A program made the position numbers and the translations under genes. The notes under the pieces are model-generated. The model saw only the letters and a list, made by a program, of their open reading frames with translations, was not told the DNA's origin and searched no databases. 64,000 nt of DNA from Stratiolaelaps scimitus (lineage: Eukaryota; Arthropoda; Arachnida; Mesostigmata; Laelapidae), in contig JABWDB010000066.1 in NCBI GenBank assembly GCA_019614645.1, positions 1,178,001 through 1,242,000 on the forward strand, written 5' to 3'. Positions 1-12,133 of this stretch are shown in pieces; the stretch's first letter is position 1, and every line of letters begins with the position of its first letter.

Positions 1-327
1 AGAGAAGCACTTGTGGACAGGGTGTGAGTACGAGGTCGCCATGGTCTCGATGGAAACGATGGCATTGCCTCTTTGCACAACGAGGGAAAGGCGTTGCTGG
101 AGGTTGAATCCAGCGCGCTTGTCTCCGGTGGCGCGGACCAGCCTGTGATAGACTCTTTCGAGGAAATTATCAGTAAGGAGGCCGTGGCCCCCTAGACTCT
201 CGAAGTCAAGGAGAACAACAGGTGAACTGCATGGAGGGCCGCGTACTTTGTGCGTAGTTTGGCTCGCTCCGCACGGAATACCACGTAACCAGGGGTGGCT
301 GCACAGTGGTTGACTTAAGAGCGTACT
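1..327 (-). other. Unrecognised open frame leaving the left edge
   Basis: On the minus strand one frame is open from just after a TGA near 327 to base 1, about 108 codons with no stop. Its composition is protein-like, and a stretch near the middle (VVLLDFESLGGHGLL, then RVYHRLVRATGD and RLSLVVQRGNA) looks like real coding sequence. There is no ATG at the upstream end, so this could be an exon or a transposon remnant. The plus strand also has a protein-like frame over about bases 28-195, so the strand is uncertain. I do not recognise a family. Confidence 0.25.
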
Positions 328-1488
328 AGAGTGTCAACCACCGTGCCGTAAAAAACGAGGTGTTGGACTTTGTGGTAGGAGATGGAGGTGTCGCACGATA
401 GTTCGTGGTGACCATTTGTTCCGACCCCTAACGGCCGCAGCTGTGGGCCACAACGACAGGGGCTCCGAGGCGGAATCCCCAAGGGAGGGCTGTGCCAAGG
501 GACGAGGAAGGCAGCGCGCAGAGCTATTACTTGAGATTGTGATAACTGCAATGATCCTAAATAGTATATGCCTTCGTTAGCTAATTAGAGAAGATGCCGA
601 GGGGAATGCCCCTAGTGTGACCATATATTTTATATGAATGATGGGCCCAGATAGCCCACGACAAAGCACTCCAATGAAATCAGATTGGTTCCAGGCAAGA
701 CATCCAGCATGTCAACTATGATAATTCCAGATTACTCTATCGAACTGATTTATATTTTGAGTTCGAACTGCTCTGCATACTATGACTTTCTGTGATCTGT
801 AAGTCATACAATTTTCTCAGCTGACTGAAGGAATACATTCATTAATAGCAACTGCGACGTTGAATAAAAACAGATTATTCGGCTTTTTTGGCTGTGCTCT
901 ATTATTTATTTGAGCAGCTTTTCTTTGGTAAAGGTCAAATAAACATCTTTATTTTTCTTTAATTACTAATAACATAATTTGTTCTAGCCTCTGGCCCGGT
1001 ACTGCTACAGAGCAGGACAAACCATTGACGTTAAATGCGTACGAGTGTAGCAATAAGCAAAGAACTACTATTATACATATTACTTAATAGATTAGTATAT
1101 CCTGGTGCAATCAGTCAATAATGAGTCATTACAAAAAAGATCCAGTGTGCCTCTTCAGCACAACTCATTAGCATCGCCTCACAAAATTCAATCAGAACAG
1201 CGTTTGTGTACATTTTTGTAGATCGTACCATATAATTCGACAAGGCTGGCGGTGGTGTCAGAATTCATTATTACTCTCAACGAATAAGTCGCTTGTAATC
1301 CAAGGAGATCGCCCTACTGGTAATGTTCATTAATGCCTAATTAACAAGGCGTTCATCATCTCTAAAGTCGGGTGTCTGTTTGCGTTTTGTTCGAAACGAG
1401 GTCAGCATCTATCAACGTCGATGGCACAATTCCCTCATCCCCATCATGAGAGCGAAACCGACAAATATTGACACCGGAGTACACATCC

Positions 1489-1510
1489 ATATATATATAT
1501 ATGTATATAC
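1489..1510. repeat. (AT)n microsatellite
   Basis: Run of AT dinucleotides with one G interruption, in non-coding DNA. Confidence 0.85.
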
Positions 1511-1790
1511 ACGTGGTGTCTGTAACAGACTGATCAAAGTTACGGCGAACGTAAGAGTGGATAACTTTTTTCAGGCAGCGATATCTTATTATATCTTGAT
1601 ATTATAATATCTCGATATCTTTTGTATATCTTGATATTCAGTATAGCAATGCAATGTCCGTCCTCGGAAGCTAAACTCGGTGGACGGGAGGTCAACTGGA
1701 ACCCCTTCCGTGGGCCTCTGCTGAAAATGACTATAAGCGTTAATACAAAGTAATTATAAGTTATTTTGTAACACATAAATAAATCAAATG

Positions 1791-1811
1791 TATATATATA
1801 TATATATATAA
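1791..1811. repeat. (TA)n microsatellite
   Basis: Uninterrupted TA dinucleotide run about 200 bp beyond the stop codon of the zinc-finger gene. Confidence 0.85.
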
Positions 1812-2013
1812 ACGTTACCCACGTAAATACATATAGATAGACACTCATATGATTTATACCTATATGTACATAAACAACAAATAGATCCAGCAATTCTCAA
1901 CGGCTCTCCCCCTCTCTCTCTCTCTTTTCATCGGCAGGTTAGGCAAGGAAATTCAACAACCACGGGCACTTTACAGGCAGCAATGGATGTGTCTAACTGT
2001 CACGGATGGTCAG

Positions 2014-3674
2014 CTAGAGGTTGATGAAATGAATTCCTGCAAAATTCGCTCCGCCGGCGGTAGCACCTCCAACAGCGCTCATTGGCTGCAGTATGATGGT
2101 GGTTGTGGCTGTTCCATCCGCGCCCGGCTGAGCGGCTCCCATTGGGATCACGGTTTGTAGCGATTGCAATGTCGCCGCTGTTGCCGCTGTGGTAGCGTGA
2201 TGACTATCCACCACTGGTCCACCCACGCCACCAGAGACGTCGTCAGCAAGCTGCACCTGCACAGGACCCCCTCCATCGCAAGCGCCGGCAAGCAGAAGAC
2301 CAGCTCCACCTGTCTGATGATGTCCCACGGCTGATCCGGCGACGACGGATCTCGCAGGAACGCCGGCGGAACTCACAGTGTGAGCCAACGCAGCAGAATG
2401 CTGGCCAGAAACGGCAAGCTGGATCGCTGTCGGTAGCCGGGTCACGGTTGCTGTCGGTGCAGGGGTTGTCGCCGCTATTAACGTCTGTTGCTGCAGCTGC
2501 TGTTGCTGTCTCGCGGAGCAAGCGTGTTTGCGTAACTCCACGTTTCTTTTATATGCTAGCCCGCATTCATGACATTGGTAGGGCTTTTCGTTGCTGTGAG
2601 TCTTCATGTGTTCGCGCAATGTTGCCTTTACCTAGACCCAAACAAGGGGAAATATAAAGACAAATAATGAAAGCGGATGATAAATGTGTAACGGGGTTCT
2701 ACGTTATGTTTTTGTCTCCTCCGAGTTTTCAATGGATGTTAAGAGCAAATTTGAAAAGTTGAGCACAGAAATAATATTAGAAATTATTTGAAGTATGTTT
2801 CTCATTTTTGTTGTTCATCTGAAGCGGCAGTCGCATCGAAAATACTTCTAACAATTACCTCTAATATTGGCCGACCTCTCTGAGATTGACCCTTTCAAAT
2901 ATGTACAACAGGTTAGCAACGGTACGAAATATTCATCAAATGCTAAATAATTATGGTGCCATCTATGAAAATAGAGCATATACGTATTCTCAAATAGGAA
3001 ACCCTTTACCTGAAGCAAATCACTCGGAGTCAATACAACATTCAGCATATGGTGCTCACCCTTTATATTTTGACAATTCTCTACAGTCGCCTCTATTCTG
3101 TAGAGTCGAACGAAAAACGTATTCACAATACAGCTGAACCTGACCCCCACCCCCTCTTGACTTAAATGCCCTACCTTAAATCCTCGTTGGCATATATGGC
3201 AGGAATGAGGTCGCTCGTCACCATGGGTCTTCATGTGTCTCTTCAGGGTTCGTTTCACCTTGAAGCTTATACCGCACACCTCACAGACGAATGGCGTTTC
3301 GCCCGTATGCGTTCGAACGTGGTCGACCAGCACGTGCTGGAACTGGAAACCTCGCCCGCAGATGTCGCACGTGAATGGCTTTTCAGTCGAATGGGACCGA
3401 AGATGTATGTGTAAATATTGCCGTGTCGCGAACCGCTTGTGGCAGAGTTCGCATTCGAAGTTCTTCTCGCCAGAGTGCAGCCTCATATGGTGTTTATAGT
3501 TGGTCTTCTTGGCGAACGACTTCTCGCAGCGTTCGCAGTAGAAACGCTCCTCGCCGCGTCCATGCGCTGCCATGTGCTGGTCAAGGTGCGCCTTGGTCAG
3601 GCAGCGTCGCGAACAAATGCTGCATTCGAATTGTTTTGTTCCTGCAATTTCGTTTTTCGGAACGTCAACAGCGT

Positions 3675-3719
<45 letters not shown>

Positions 3720-6700
3720 AGCACGCATACACGCATGCGAGATGGACTGAAGCAGCGTCTCTTATTCCACGAAGCTATTCACCGTGAGAAGTCAATGGAT
3801 GACAGACGCAGCTGTATTCTACTTGACAAACTCGCTTTGACAAACGTCCACCACATTGACACACCGGCAGAGCTGGTGGGTTATCAGACCTGTGGGGTCG
3901 GTCGCACGACTGATTGCAAATGTTCGTTGCAGTCATGAGCACAAGGTGTGAAAAAGTTGCTTGGACCCGCCCGAGGACCAATGACGCACACACCTTGCGA
4001 ATACAAACGTCTCGCTATGAAGCGGCGACCTTCGCTATGCTCCAGAGATATCCAGCTTCTGGAGAACTACCACACATGCGTATTGCCATCGATCATGAAT
4101 TGCACTCATCTAAAAATTCAACGCAGTGTCCAATTTAGGTCTATTTGACAGCGACAACTGATTGACGGATCGATTACAAACCCGTATGGATGAAGAGATG
4201 AGCCTGAAGACGATTTTTGTCCGAGAAGGTCCTTGTGCAATGTTCGCACTCATGCCGCTGTCCTGGATCAACACCAGCTGTGTGCTTTTCTTCAACATGT
4301 TGTTGGAGCGTCGTCTCGAAGGCAAATCGCCGATTGCAAATATTGCACTGGGGTAGCTCTTCCGAATGCGTCTGCTTGAGATGCTGAGCTAACTGTAGAC
4401 GTTTCGTGAAAGACCGCTCACAGAACGAACACTTGACCGGCACGGTCTCTGAAACAGAGCGACAAAAGAACAACGCTATTGATTGAGGTGCACAGACCTT
4501 TGCAGGACAATATCTGTTATCCGGGCATTCCAAGATTTTTTTACATATATGTATATATATATAAATTATTATTTTACATAAATAAGCTAGCCAAAAGCGT
4601 TCCATGCAAACGAACACTTATACCACACCCACCTTTACGTTTCATAGTGCTACTGCTCCCAGCTGATTCTCGATGATTGGCTTGTTGGCGTTGTTGTTGC
4701 CGTTGTTGCTGTCGGCGCCGTTGCGTTGGCGTTACGACGGAAGCACCATTCGTTGTCCCGATTGTTATTGGCTCCTTCTTTGCAGTGTCGTCCATGGTGG
4801 CATCTGCCTGCTGCTGCTGGACATCGCGCCCATCACAGCTAGCAGAGACAGACGGTGCCGCAGACGATGATGCTTCTGCTGTCGACGCCGCCGAACTCTT
4901 AGAAAGCCTGTGTCGGGAATTGGTCGACTTGACGATTGCTGTTGAATGGTCGAATCCAACAATCTGGATATCTGCCGTCAGCCCGGCTGTTGCTGCGGCG
5001 GCGCCAGCAGCATCGTCGAAGAGGGCAACAGGGTGATTAATTTCGCTCTGAAGGAAGATCTGCTCCATAGTATTCACACTAGTGGGCTTGTTCTGCCCAA
5101 GCTGTTTTGGCGAGACGGCACGTTTGTCCTGTTGAAGTTGCCGAGATCGCGAGTACGATTTTTGACCAAAGGCACGAGGCTGTCTCTTTGCGATGATAAC
5201 GGTTTGCTGTGGCTGTTGCTGCTGCTGCTGCTCTTCATGCTGGGAAGGACCGCTTGGGTGCTGTGTAATCAGTTTATCTGCAGATGAAAGCGCTGACTGA
5301 CTTTGCTCGCCAAGAACCCGCCGCCCATCCAATTGCGGTTGCTTTTCTGTATTCTGCAGATTTTCATGGTGAACAACTGAATCGTCCAAAATGATAATTT
5401 GTGCTATTTCATCACCGCCTCCAATATCTGCAATTCGATAATCGAATCATACTTTATTAAGAATATTATTATGGTAGATAAACAGATCGTAACTGAGCGA
5501 ATATCGATAGGCGACTTATGAAACGACGAAAGATTTACAACTCAGCTGGGTTAATTACTGTCCATTTTGAATTAATTTCACGCATTTATTTTTGAGCCGC
5601 TTATGAAAACTGCCATGTACGAACTATACGATTTATTCATTCAAGTGAACGCTTTTTGACGGAACTGCAATTCTACAGCTTTTTTTACATAATGCTGCTA
5701 CTTCAACGAAAAGTAGGCTACAATCTATCTGTCTAGCTACGTACCAGCATCCGACTCGGGATTACGGCTTCTCCTGCTCAATTTCCCCATCCGTTTTCGC
5801 TTCACAGGAAGAGACACTACGCCATGTGCTGGTGCAAGCAGAGCTCCCGACGAGGGAGGCTTCCGCTTTGAGTGCCTTTTCCCACTGATCGCTGCGTCCT
5901 TCCGCTGGATAAATCCGTTCCGCAGTAGACATTGTTCACTAAACAGCTCAACGCCTGCCTGTTCTATTACCTGTACACTGTCTTCGAAGCCATAGTGTGT
6001 CATGACACATTTCCGCCGATCCGCAATGATGGCATCCTGAAGCGAGGCCACCAGCGCCACCACGGAACCCAGCATCCGCCGCATTGCATCTGCATCAAGC
6101 GGTGATGCCTCAATGAGCTCAAGAATCCTTATCAGAGGCTTCAGGATCTCGACTAGTTGTTGTTGATATAACGACGATCGTTCGTCGAAGGATAGCGTTG
6201 AGAGCGCAGAGGTGAGGGTCTTCTCGTGACGTGAACCAGCGTCCTTTGTGAGTCTCTGTTTAAGTTCAGCGTTCAGTCGTGGAACGGATGTAAGAGACGG
6301 CAAATCGGGTGGTACTTTCAGCGGTTTCAGTTCGTCTTTGACTGATTCGTGCGCTTCGGGTGTGCTATTCTCTCGTAGAAAGTTCTCTATAGATACCGTT
6401 GGCACTTCTTCGACAGCGACTCTTTCCGGTTTCTGCGCGTCATCTTGACATTCAGAAGCCAAAGACCGTGACGACGGCCTTCGTCCAGTATTGAGTCGAG
6501 GTAGTGTGACCGATACGCCTTCTAAACGTTTCTCGAGGCCGCCTCTTCGTCCAGACGTTTCAGAGACCGCAGTGGACTTGATATCAGATAAATTCCCTAT
6601 AAAGTTCACAGCTTGAGTGGTATCATTGCGCCCAAACGTATCCCCACTCTCTTCTGGCGATGCAGAGCTTTGTTCACAGATCTGCACGTCGCTCGGCATG

Positions 6701-7167
6701 TAAATTATGACATTGCTTGTTTGGTGCTGTGAAGTGTTGTCCGCCGTCTTAACAAGAAGGGGACGCTTGCCGCCCACTGAATTCCTTTCAATGAACTCTA
6801 GCTCTTGACCAGACGTGAACTCAGAGCCGGCCTGTTGTGCTGGGAACTGAAAATCGCTGTTTTTGTCATCAGTGTGACCTGGGAAGAGTTGACCCTCAAA
6901 ATGCCCGCTCTGCTCGAAGAGCCCAGTCTCTTGGATAACGTTGCCCACATCTTGAACGATTGTCCCTGCTTCAGCCCCGGCCGAGGCGAATTGAAAGTTG
7001 AAATTCTGTCCTCGATACTCGAGAGTTTGCTCGACCTCTGTGGAACGGCTTTTGTCCACGGTCGTCGAATAGCTCGTCATGTTAACCATGTGTGGATCCG
7101 GATGCCCCACAGTAGAGAAGCCTGGCCCTCGCTGTGGTGATATCTCCCCTGGTTGCTCCGTAGACAT
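2014..7167 (-). CDS. C2H2 zinc-finger protein, five coding exons
   Basis: Probable nuclear DNA-binding transcription factor. Exons (minus strand): 7167-5745, 5427-4633, 4448-4182, 3641-3175, 2631-2014. Introns are GT-AG with phases 1, 1, 1, 0, and the lengths sum to exactly 1190 codons (1189 residues plus stop). The start is ATG at 7167, just after an acceptor-like CAG|G, so an upstream 5' UTR exon is likely; a GAG|GTAAG donor near 7976 is a candidate. Residues 1-474 lack known motifs. Exon 2 is Gln/Ser/Ala-rich. Ten C2H2 fingers lie at about residues 744-1030: three in exon 3, five in exon 4, one split across exons 4/5, and a last one missing the final His. Linkers are partly TGEKP-like. The tail is Ala/Gln/Thr-rich. 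It is not assignable to a named gene. Splice sites are inferred, but every junction restores frame and finger spacing. Confidence 0.88.
3679..3715. repeat. (AT)n microsatellite in zinc-finger intron 3
   Basis: About 37 bp of pure AT dinucleotides, lying just upstream of the exon 4 acceptor on the gene's strand. Confidence 0.9.
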
Positions 7168-9000
7168 CCTGGAAACGGGAACCAAATCAAACCAATATTT
7201 GACTTTTTAAGTTAACCTTTAAGTCAAACCAATGGAATCCAACGTGGGGTTGCGCGATGTGTCATGCTCTATCAATATGAACTGTTTTGGCTGATATCTG
7301 GCATTTGCTCCAAATCAGTTCCATTGAATTGTTTAAGCATTACAAAAATTGCGAACATCCCAGTAATTTTATTTAAACTGCTATCAATTTGAGCCTTAAC
7401 TGAAACAAATTGTCAACACTGTGTCGGAGATGCCCATATCTGCGCCAACCTTAAGACTTGTATCGACCCCCCACTCCCTAATGCGCGCAACTGACAAATT
7501 ATAAATAAAAATAATTATATATATATATATATATATATCGAGGGAGAGAGAATTAATTATATACATATGTATACGATATAGATAGACGCTTATCCAGGAG
7601 GACACATAAAACTTTGTTTGTTCATTAAACGAAATCTATAGTTAAATTTTGCCTCCTCCCTCTTAGTTTTCGCGCTCTCTCTCTCTCTTGCTTTATACAG
7701 TGTCTTTGGGAAATACTTGTTTTCTTGTTGGATGGCACAGGCTATCTATAACTATTGCCAGACAATACGAGCGTTTCAATCTCCATGAAAGTCTACGTCA
7801 CCCGACTTTTCAAACTTCACAGTGTTGTTCATACATTGTTTTAGATTTCTTAACAGAAAGTTTGCAGTTTGCTACAGGACAGCGCCCGCTCAGATGGATA
7901 ATGCGCGAAAATACAGACAGGGCCAATCGCGAACGACCGACGAGACAGCTACAGCACACTGGGCCAAGGGGGCTTACCTCTCCAACCCAGCTGAGAGCTG
8001 AGGACACCAGGTGAGCTTGAACGAAACAACAACGCCAAACTGTCGATGGAACAATATCCAGCGGTTGTTAGACGATAGTCTGAATCACTTTCATGCGACA
8101 CCGGAAACACCATGAACACTGATCTGTGGATAAAACAATCTTTATTTTATGTTCACGTTAGTGAGTGGCGTTGTATAGCACTGGTGAGACGATATCCATT
8201 CAGCGCTGCGCATAGAAGCTTCACCAAGAGGGGGCTGTCACCACTTGAACATTGAACTAGCTCTCCTATACAGCATCGTAGTGTCCATCAATCACTAGCG
8301 TTCAACGCGCGTTTGATTATCTTACTGTGTGAAGACTAGGGCGCTCAGGACAGAAAGATTCGACAGAGGTACGCCAACTTCAAGAATCAGTTTTTCAAAA
8401 TGACATATGAAGCCGACCTTCTATGAAGTTTGTCTCTTCTGGAGTAGAGACATCTCTGCGGTGCTTCACAGTCGGGGGTGGTTCAACCGCCGTTCGCGAT
8501 TTCGGCGGTTGTGGCGGCACAGGACTGAATTTCTGCATTGGAGGTTGTGTACGAAAAACTGAGACCGTGTGCACAGATATATGTATTCTTCGTTCTCGTT
8601 CGTAATGCGAACAGCAAAACACTAAGATATCTGATTTTATTTGCTTGTGCGTCACGTCGATTTGATGAGGACAGGTTCTTTTCATACGAACATTATTGCT
8701 CACAGGGATATAACTCAACTTGACATTGTCAGTTGTGATTTTCGAGAACGTTCGATTTCATTTATTCCTTCCAAGAAACAACCATTTTTCGATGTCAGCC
8801 CAAAGCGGGCATCTACTATTGTTGTCCATAGGTGCTGATTACGACCGGCGCCACCTGCGGGGTGGGCCATTTCTTAAACTACGTAAATACATGAATAAGC
8901 TAAGGTGACTTCAAATTGCAAATGGGTATCTCGTACCTTTCCAAGATGCCGCGTTGAGTTATATCCCTGTGACTTCGAGAGTGAACAATTACACGATGGT
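7168..9000. other. Upstream region of the zinc-finger gene
   Basis: No supported coding sequence. It should contain the promoter and 5' UTR of the minus-strand zinc-finger gene. A strong donor-like GAG|GTAAG on the minus strand near 7976 could end a non-coding first exon joined to the acceptor at about 7169. An AT run lies at 7516-7538. Short open frames here look random. Confidence 0.4.
7516..7538. repeat. (AT)n microsatellite
   Basis: AT dinucleotide run in the 5' flank of the zinc-finger gene. Confidence 0.85.
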
Positions 9001-9890
9001 GAAATATATGAGGTAACCAGATGACAAAAACCACAAATTAATTTGTTTATGCATTGCGCTTCATAGATACTAACGCGACGTACTCAACGGGTCTAGTCAG
9101 ACCAACATCATGTGATAGTGTCGAAGCTCTAATTTACAGTGCTGGCAATATCAGCCCGAAATGGTGATATATCGATCTAATCTATCGTGCTAGATCGGCC
9201 TTGCGATAATGACAGTGAACATAGCTAAATGAATACAGTGTCGTCATAAAATGTGGTTATGATTCTTTTACTAACGTACGATTGTACAGCTCGTGGGCCA
9301 GTGTATATACATAATAAGCAAGCCGAACCGTACTAAAAATCTGTACATATGATATATCAGAGATGCCTATAATTATCATTAGCTATAACAATGATAATAC
9401 AATATTCAAATAATAATAATATAATATTAACAACTAGGAACATGAAGATGTAACCTGCTGATCCAAGAGCAGTAACTCGAGCTTTCATTTCTACAAAGTT
9501 GTTTCCAAAAATAATCAATTTTCACAACAGCTCGGCCTTAATATCTTCACAAACAAATAAATGCAAATGCATTTTATTTATCTTACATTTATTTTTTATT
9601 TATACATTTCTGATTTATTTTTTAGTGAAACAAGCCTTAGCTTTGTATGAGCATAAGGTAATTAGTTTTATATGCTTTATCTATAAATGTAAATAACTAG
9701 AACTAATGAGCATATATAATATATATATATTATAACCTATTGATCGATAACGCCATTGATCGCCAATAATGTGATCTGTATTTGTATGTATTTGATTAGA
9801 AAATGCAAATGTATATATAACAATCGAAATAAGAGGTCTTCCCCATTTGTTTGATGCAGAAAGATGTTGTAATATACGTCTTGTGGCAGG
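9001..9890. repeat. Non-coding duplicated segment, copy 1
   Basis: Closely matches 27797-28770 in the same orientation. The second copy lacks about 100 bp after the sequence near 9550 and carries a SINE at 28261-28387. The segment is AT-rich and shows no coding potential. It is the outer, 3'-side part of the duplicated IR locus. Confidence 0.8.
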
Positions 9891-10106
9891 TGTCCCTCGG
9901 GTGTCAGTGCCGACCTGCCTAAGATATCAATCTAAATCAGCGATAGAGGGAGTAATATACATATATACTAGAAGATCGAGTGAAAATGAAAAGAATGAAA
10001 CAAACTTAAGCTGTTGCTTATTAGCGCAGCGAAACGACTCGAAATCTGGGGTAAATGCATTCGCGCGTCGACCACAAAAGTACTTGTTTCGTTTCCAAAC
10101 CCTAGT

Positions 10107-10165
10107 GAAATAAATTTTCCGGGTTGAGTCACAGCAAACATTTAACATCCACGGTACTACTTCCA
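10107..10165 (-). mobile_element. Relic of the 28.3-kb SINE family
   Basis: Shares the 3' portion of the SINE at 28261-28387 (the block reading ACATTTAAC.TCCACGGTAC), with an adjacent degraded A/T tail. Diverged and without a visible tRNA head. Confidence 0.5.
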
Positions 10166-10798
10166 AACCTGTTTCGTTTTGGTACGGCATATTATGTATG
10201 AATAGCGAATCAGAACATTTTTCGTCTGGGCTACGATTGTCTCTTATGATTATCGTTATGTTTCTCACTGTTTGTTTTCGAATCTTGTAGTGGTCTTTAG
10301 TTGGTGTAGTCGTCGGTAATCAACTCGTCAATGAGTTTACATTGACTCCTTCTCCTCAAACAATGATTACAGCTTCATTGACTTCACCGTGCTGAAACAA
10401 GAGGTACCAGCTCCCCTCCGCGCGTAACGTCTGTGCTAGTTCTACGCTGACACCACTGTCCAAACTTTCCTACATATTATAGAACGCACTCCGTTGGTCG
10501 GCTATTCATTGTGCGTAACGCGAACGTTACCTGTATAACTTGTATGATCATATACTACATTAAGTACAGGTGCGCACGGCTTTCATAGGCTGTGTAATAA
10601 ACAATGCACTCGGGGCATTCGTAAGTATACCACCACTATTTCATCAAGGCAACCACCCTTGTTCAACAGCGTGAGGATGGCATTATCGTGCGCACTGATC
10701 AAATCTAAGTGAGAGTTAATAGGCGTTTCAATAAGCTTATTCTCATGGTCGTCGCAGCCAATAAGAGATGCCACTCGTCAATCGAAACTAGCGCACAG
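10166..10798. other. Gene-free stretch absent from the second copy
   Basis: This stretch of copy 1 has no counterpart in copy 2: the matches end near 9890/28770 and resume at 10799/28787. No coding region or transposon was recognised. Confidence 0.4.
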
Positions 10799-12133
10799 CC
10801 TGAGTGTCGCTTCATTACGTTCAACAATAGTGAATTGATTCATCTGATTCAAAAATTCATGAAGGACACAGCCAAAGGACGCCAAAAAGCGTAGCTTACT
10901 GCACTCCTTGAATGGGGTTACGTAACTGCTGAGTTTCGCGCCAGTGGTACTATCAGACAGCGATATACAGTCGGTTACCTGCGATTACGACGGGTGCATA
11001 TTTATTATATAAGACATCTCCCAGGCCACGAAATCTGCCAACGCTTTTGGGAATTCATATCTGTACCTTCACAGAGGCGGTCATCGTACGCTATCACTTG
11101 TGCGGAACGGTAGCTGCGCGATGAGGTTTAGGTCACCTTGAAAAGCACCTTGACAGTTTCTAGAAGCTGAACCGTTAGGAAAGGTTCCCGTACACTGTTG
11201 AATGTTTTCAGGTATACACCGCACAAGATGAGGAATCAGGCTTAATTGAAATAGTGTTGCGGCAGGAAAAAAGTCGACCAAGTTGTGCTTTTGAATACGT
11301 CGCAATCGAGCAGTGTTCATACATCAACGACGTATTTGAGGGCACAATTAGAAAGTGGGACCGAAATAACCTCCTCCTCTGGCATCGGAGGCAGAAACTT
11401 GGCCTTACAAAATCATGTGAATGAAACACTAAGTGTCCCACTCCAGTCTGTATTAGTTTGGCCGTAACGAAATTACACCACGGATGACTTCTCTTTTCAG
11501 TAGAGAAGCACTGAAGTCATCTCGAGTCTATCTCGTACTTCCACAAGAAATCTTCAATGAACTCCGTCCGGTTCTGGCAGAAACTCCAGCGGGATTCGAC
11601 GGCTTCGTATTCTCGACGATGGACTGACTTTTTCATCGTAGGCTAAGCTTTCCCTCCATTGGCGCGTATTACGTGATGCGACTTCGTTCCCCAGTTTCGT
11701 TCATGACACACCTTAAATAATTGTTTTTCTGACCCTCAGCTGACCCTCAGCTGTTCCACTATCTGACAGGCCTCAGCTCTTAACCTTTAGGTATTACTAT
11801 GAGGATCTGTCGGGGCCACCTTTGCTTATTCATGACACAACCTGAAGCGGTTCAAGGGCGAGTTAGTAGAATCTATATAAGTAAATGCAAAAGGTAAGAC
11901 GGATGGCTTTGCGAGACGGGTATGCCTTCACCCAACCGGAGTCGGTTTCACTGTCGATCAACACCTCCTACCACACCCAATTTAGACAAATGGATATGAC
12001 GACGAGGGGCAACTGTTCAGTCATAATTGCGCATTCGAGAACATCATTGCGAAATTCTGCCTGAGTTGGTGCCATCCACCCGCCTCAGTCATAACTGGGA
12101 AGCGCTGTAGTTCAGCCTAAGAGAATAGCCTAT
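10799..12133. repeat. IR 3'-flank duplication, copy A
   Basis: Matches 28787-30005 with small indels. The match is broken at 12134 by a CR1-like LINE and resumes at 14049. Non-coding as far as can be seen. Confidence 0.85.

Larger units (their letters stand above)
328..2013. other. Gene-free AT-rich stretch
   Basis: No credible coding region, RNA gene or transposon was recognised here. It holds two AT dinucleotide runs (about 1489-1510 and 1791-1811) and a CT-rich run near 1905-1926. The right end is the 3' flank of the zinc-finger gene. Confidence 0.5.

Noticed and set aside
3375..3938. Plus-strand frames opposite zinc-finger exon 4
   Set aside because: Antisense shadows of the finger-coding exon extended by the AT microsatellite.
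6248..7140. Plus-strand frames opposite exon 1
   Set aside because: Antisense to a well-supported coding exon; no motifs.
7688..8014. 108-codon plus-strand frame upstream of the zinc-finger gene
   Set aside because: No motif, low-complexity neighbourhood and no paralogous support; likely chance.
9499..9696. Phe/Ile-rich 65-codon frame
   Set aside because: AT-rich composition explains it, and the region is deleted in the second copy.
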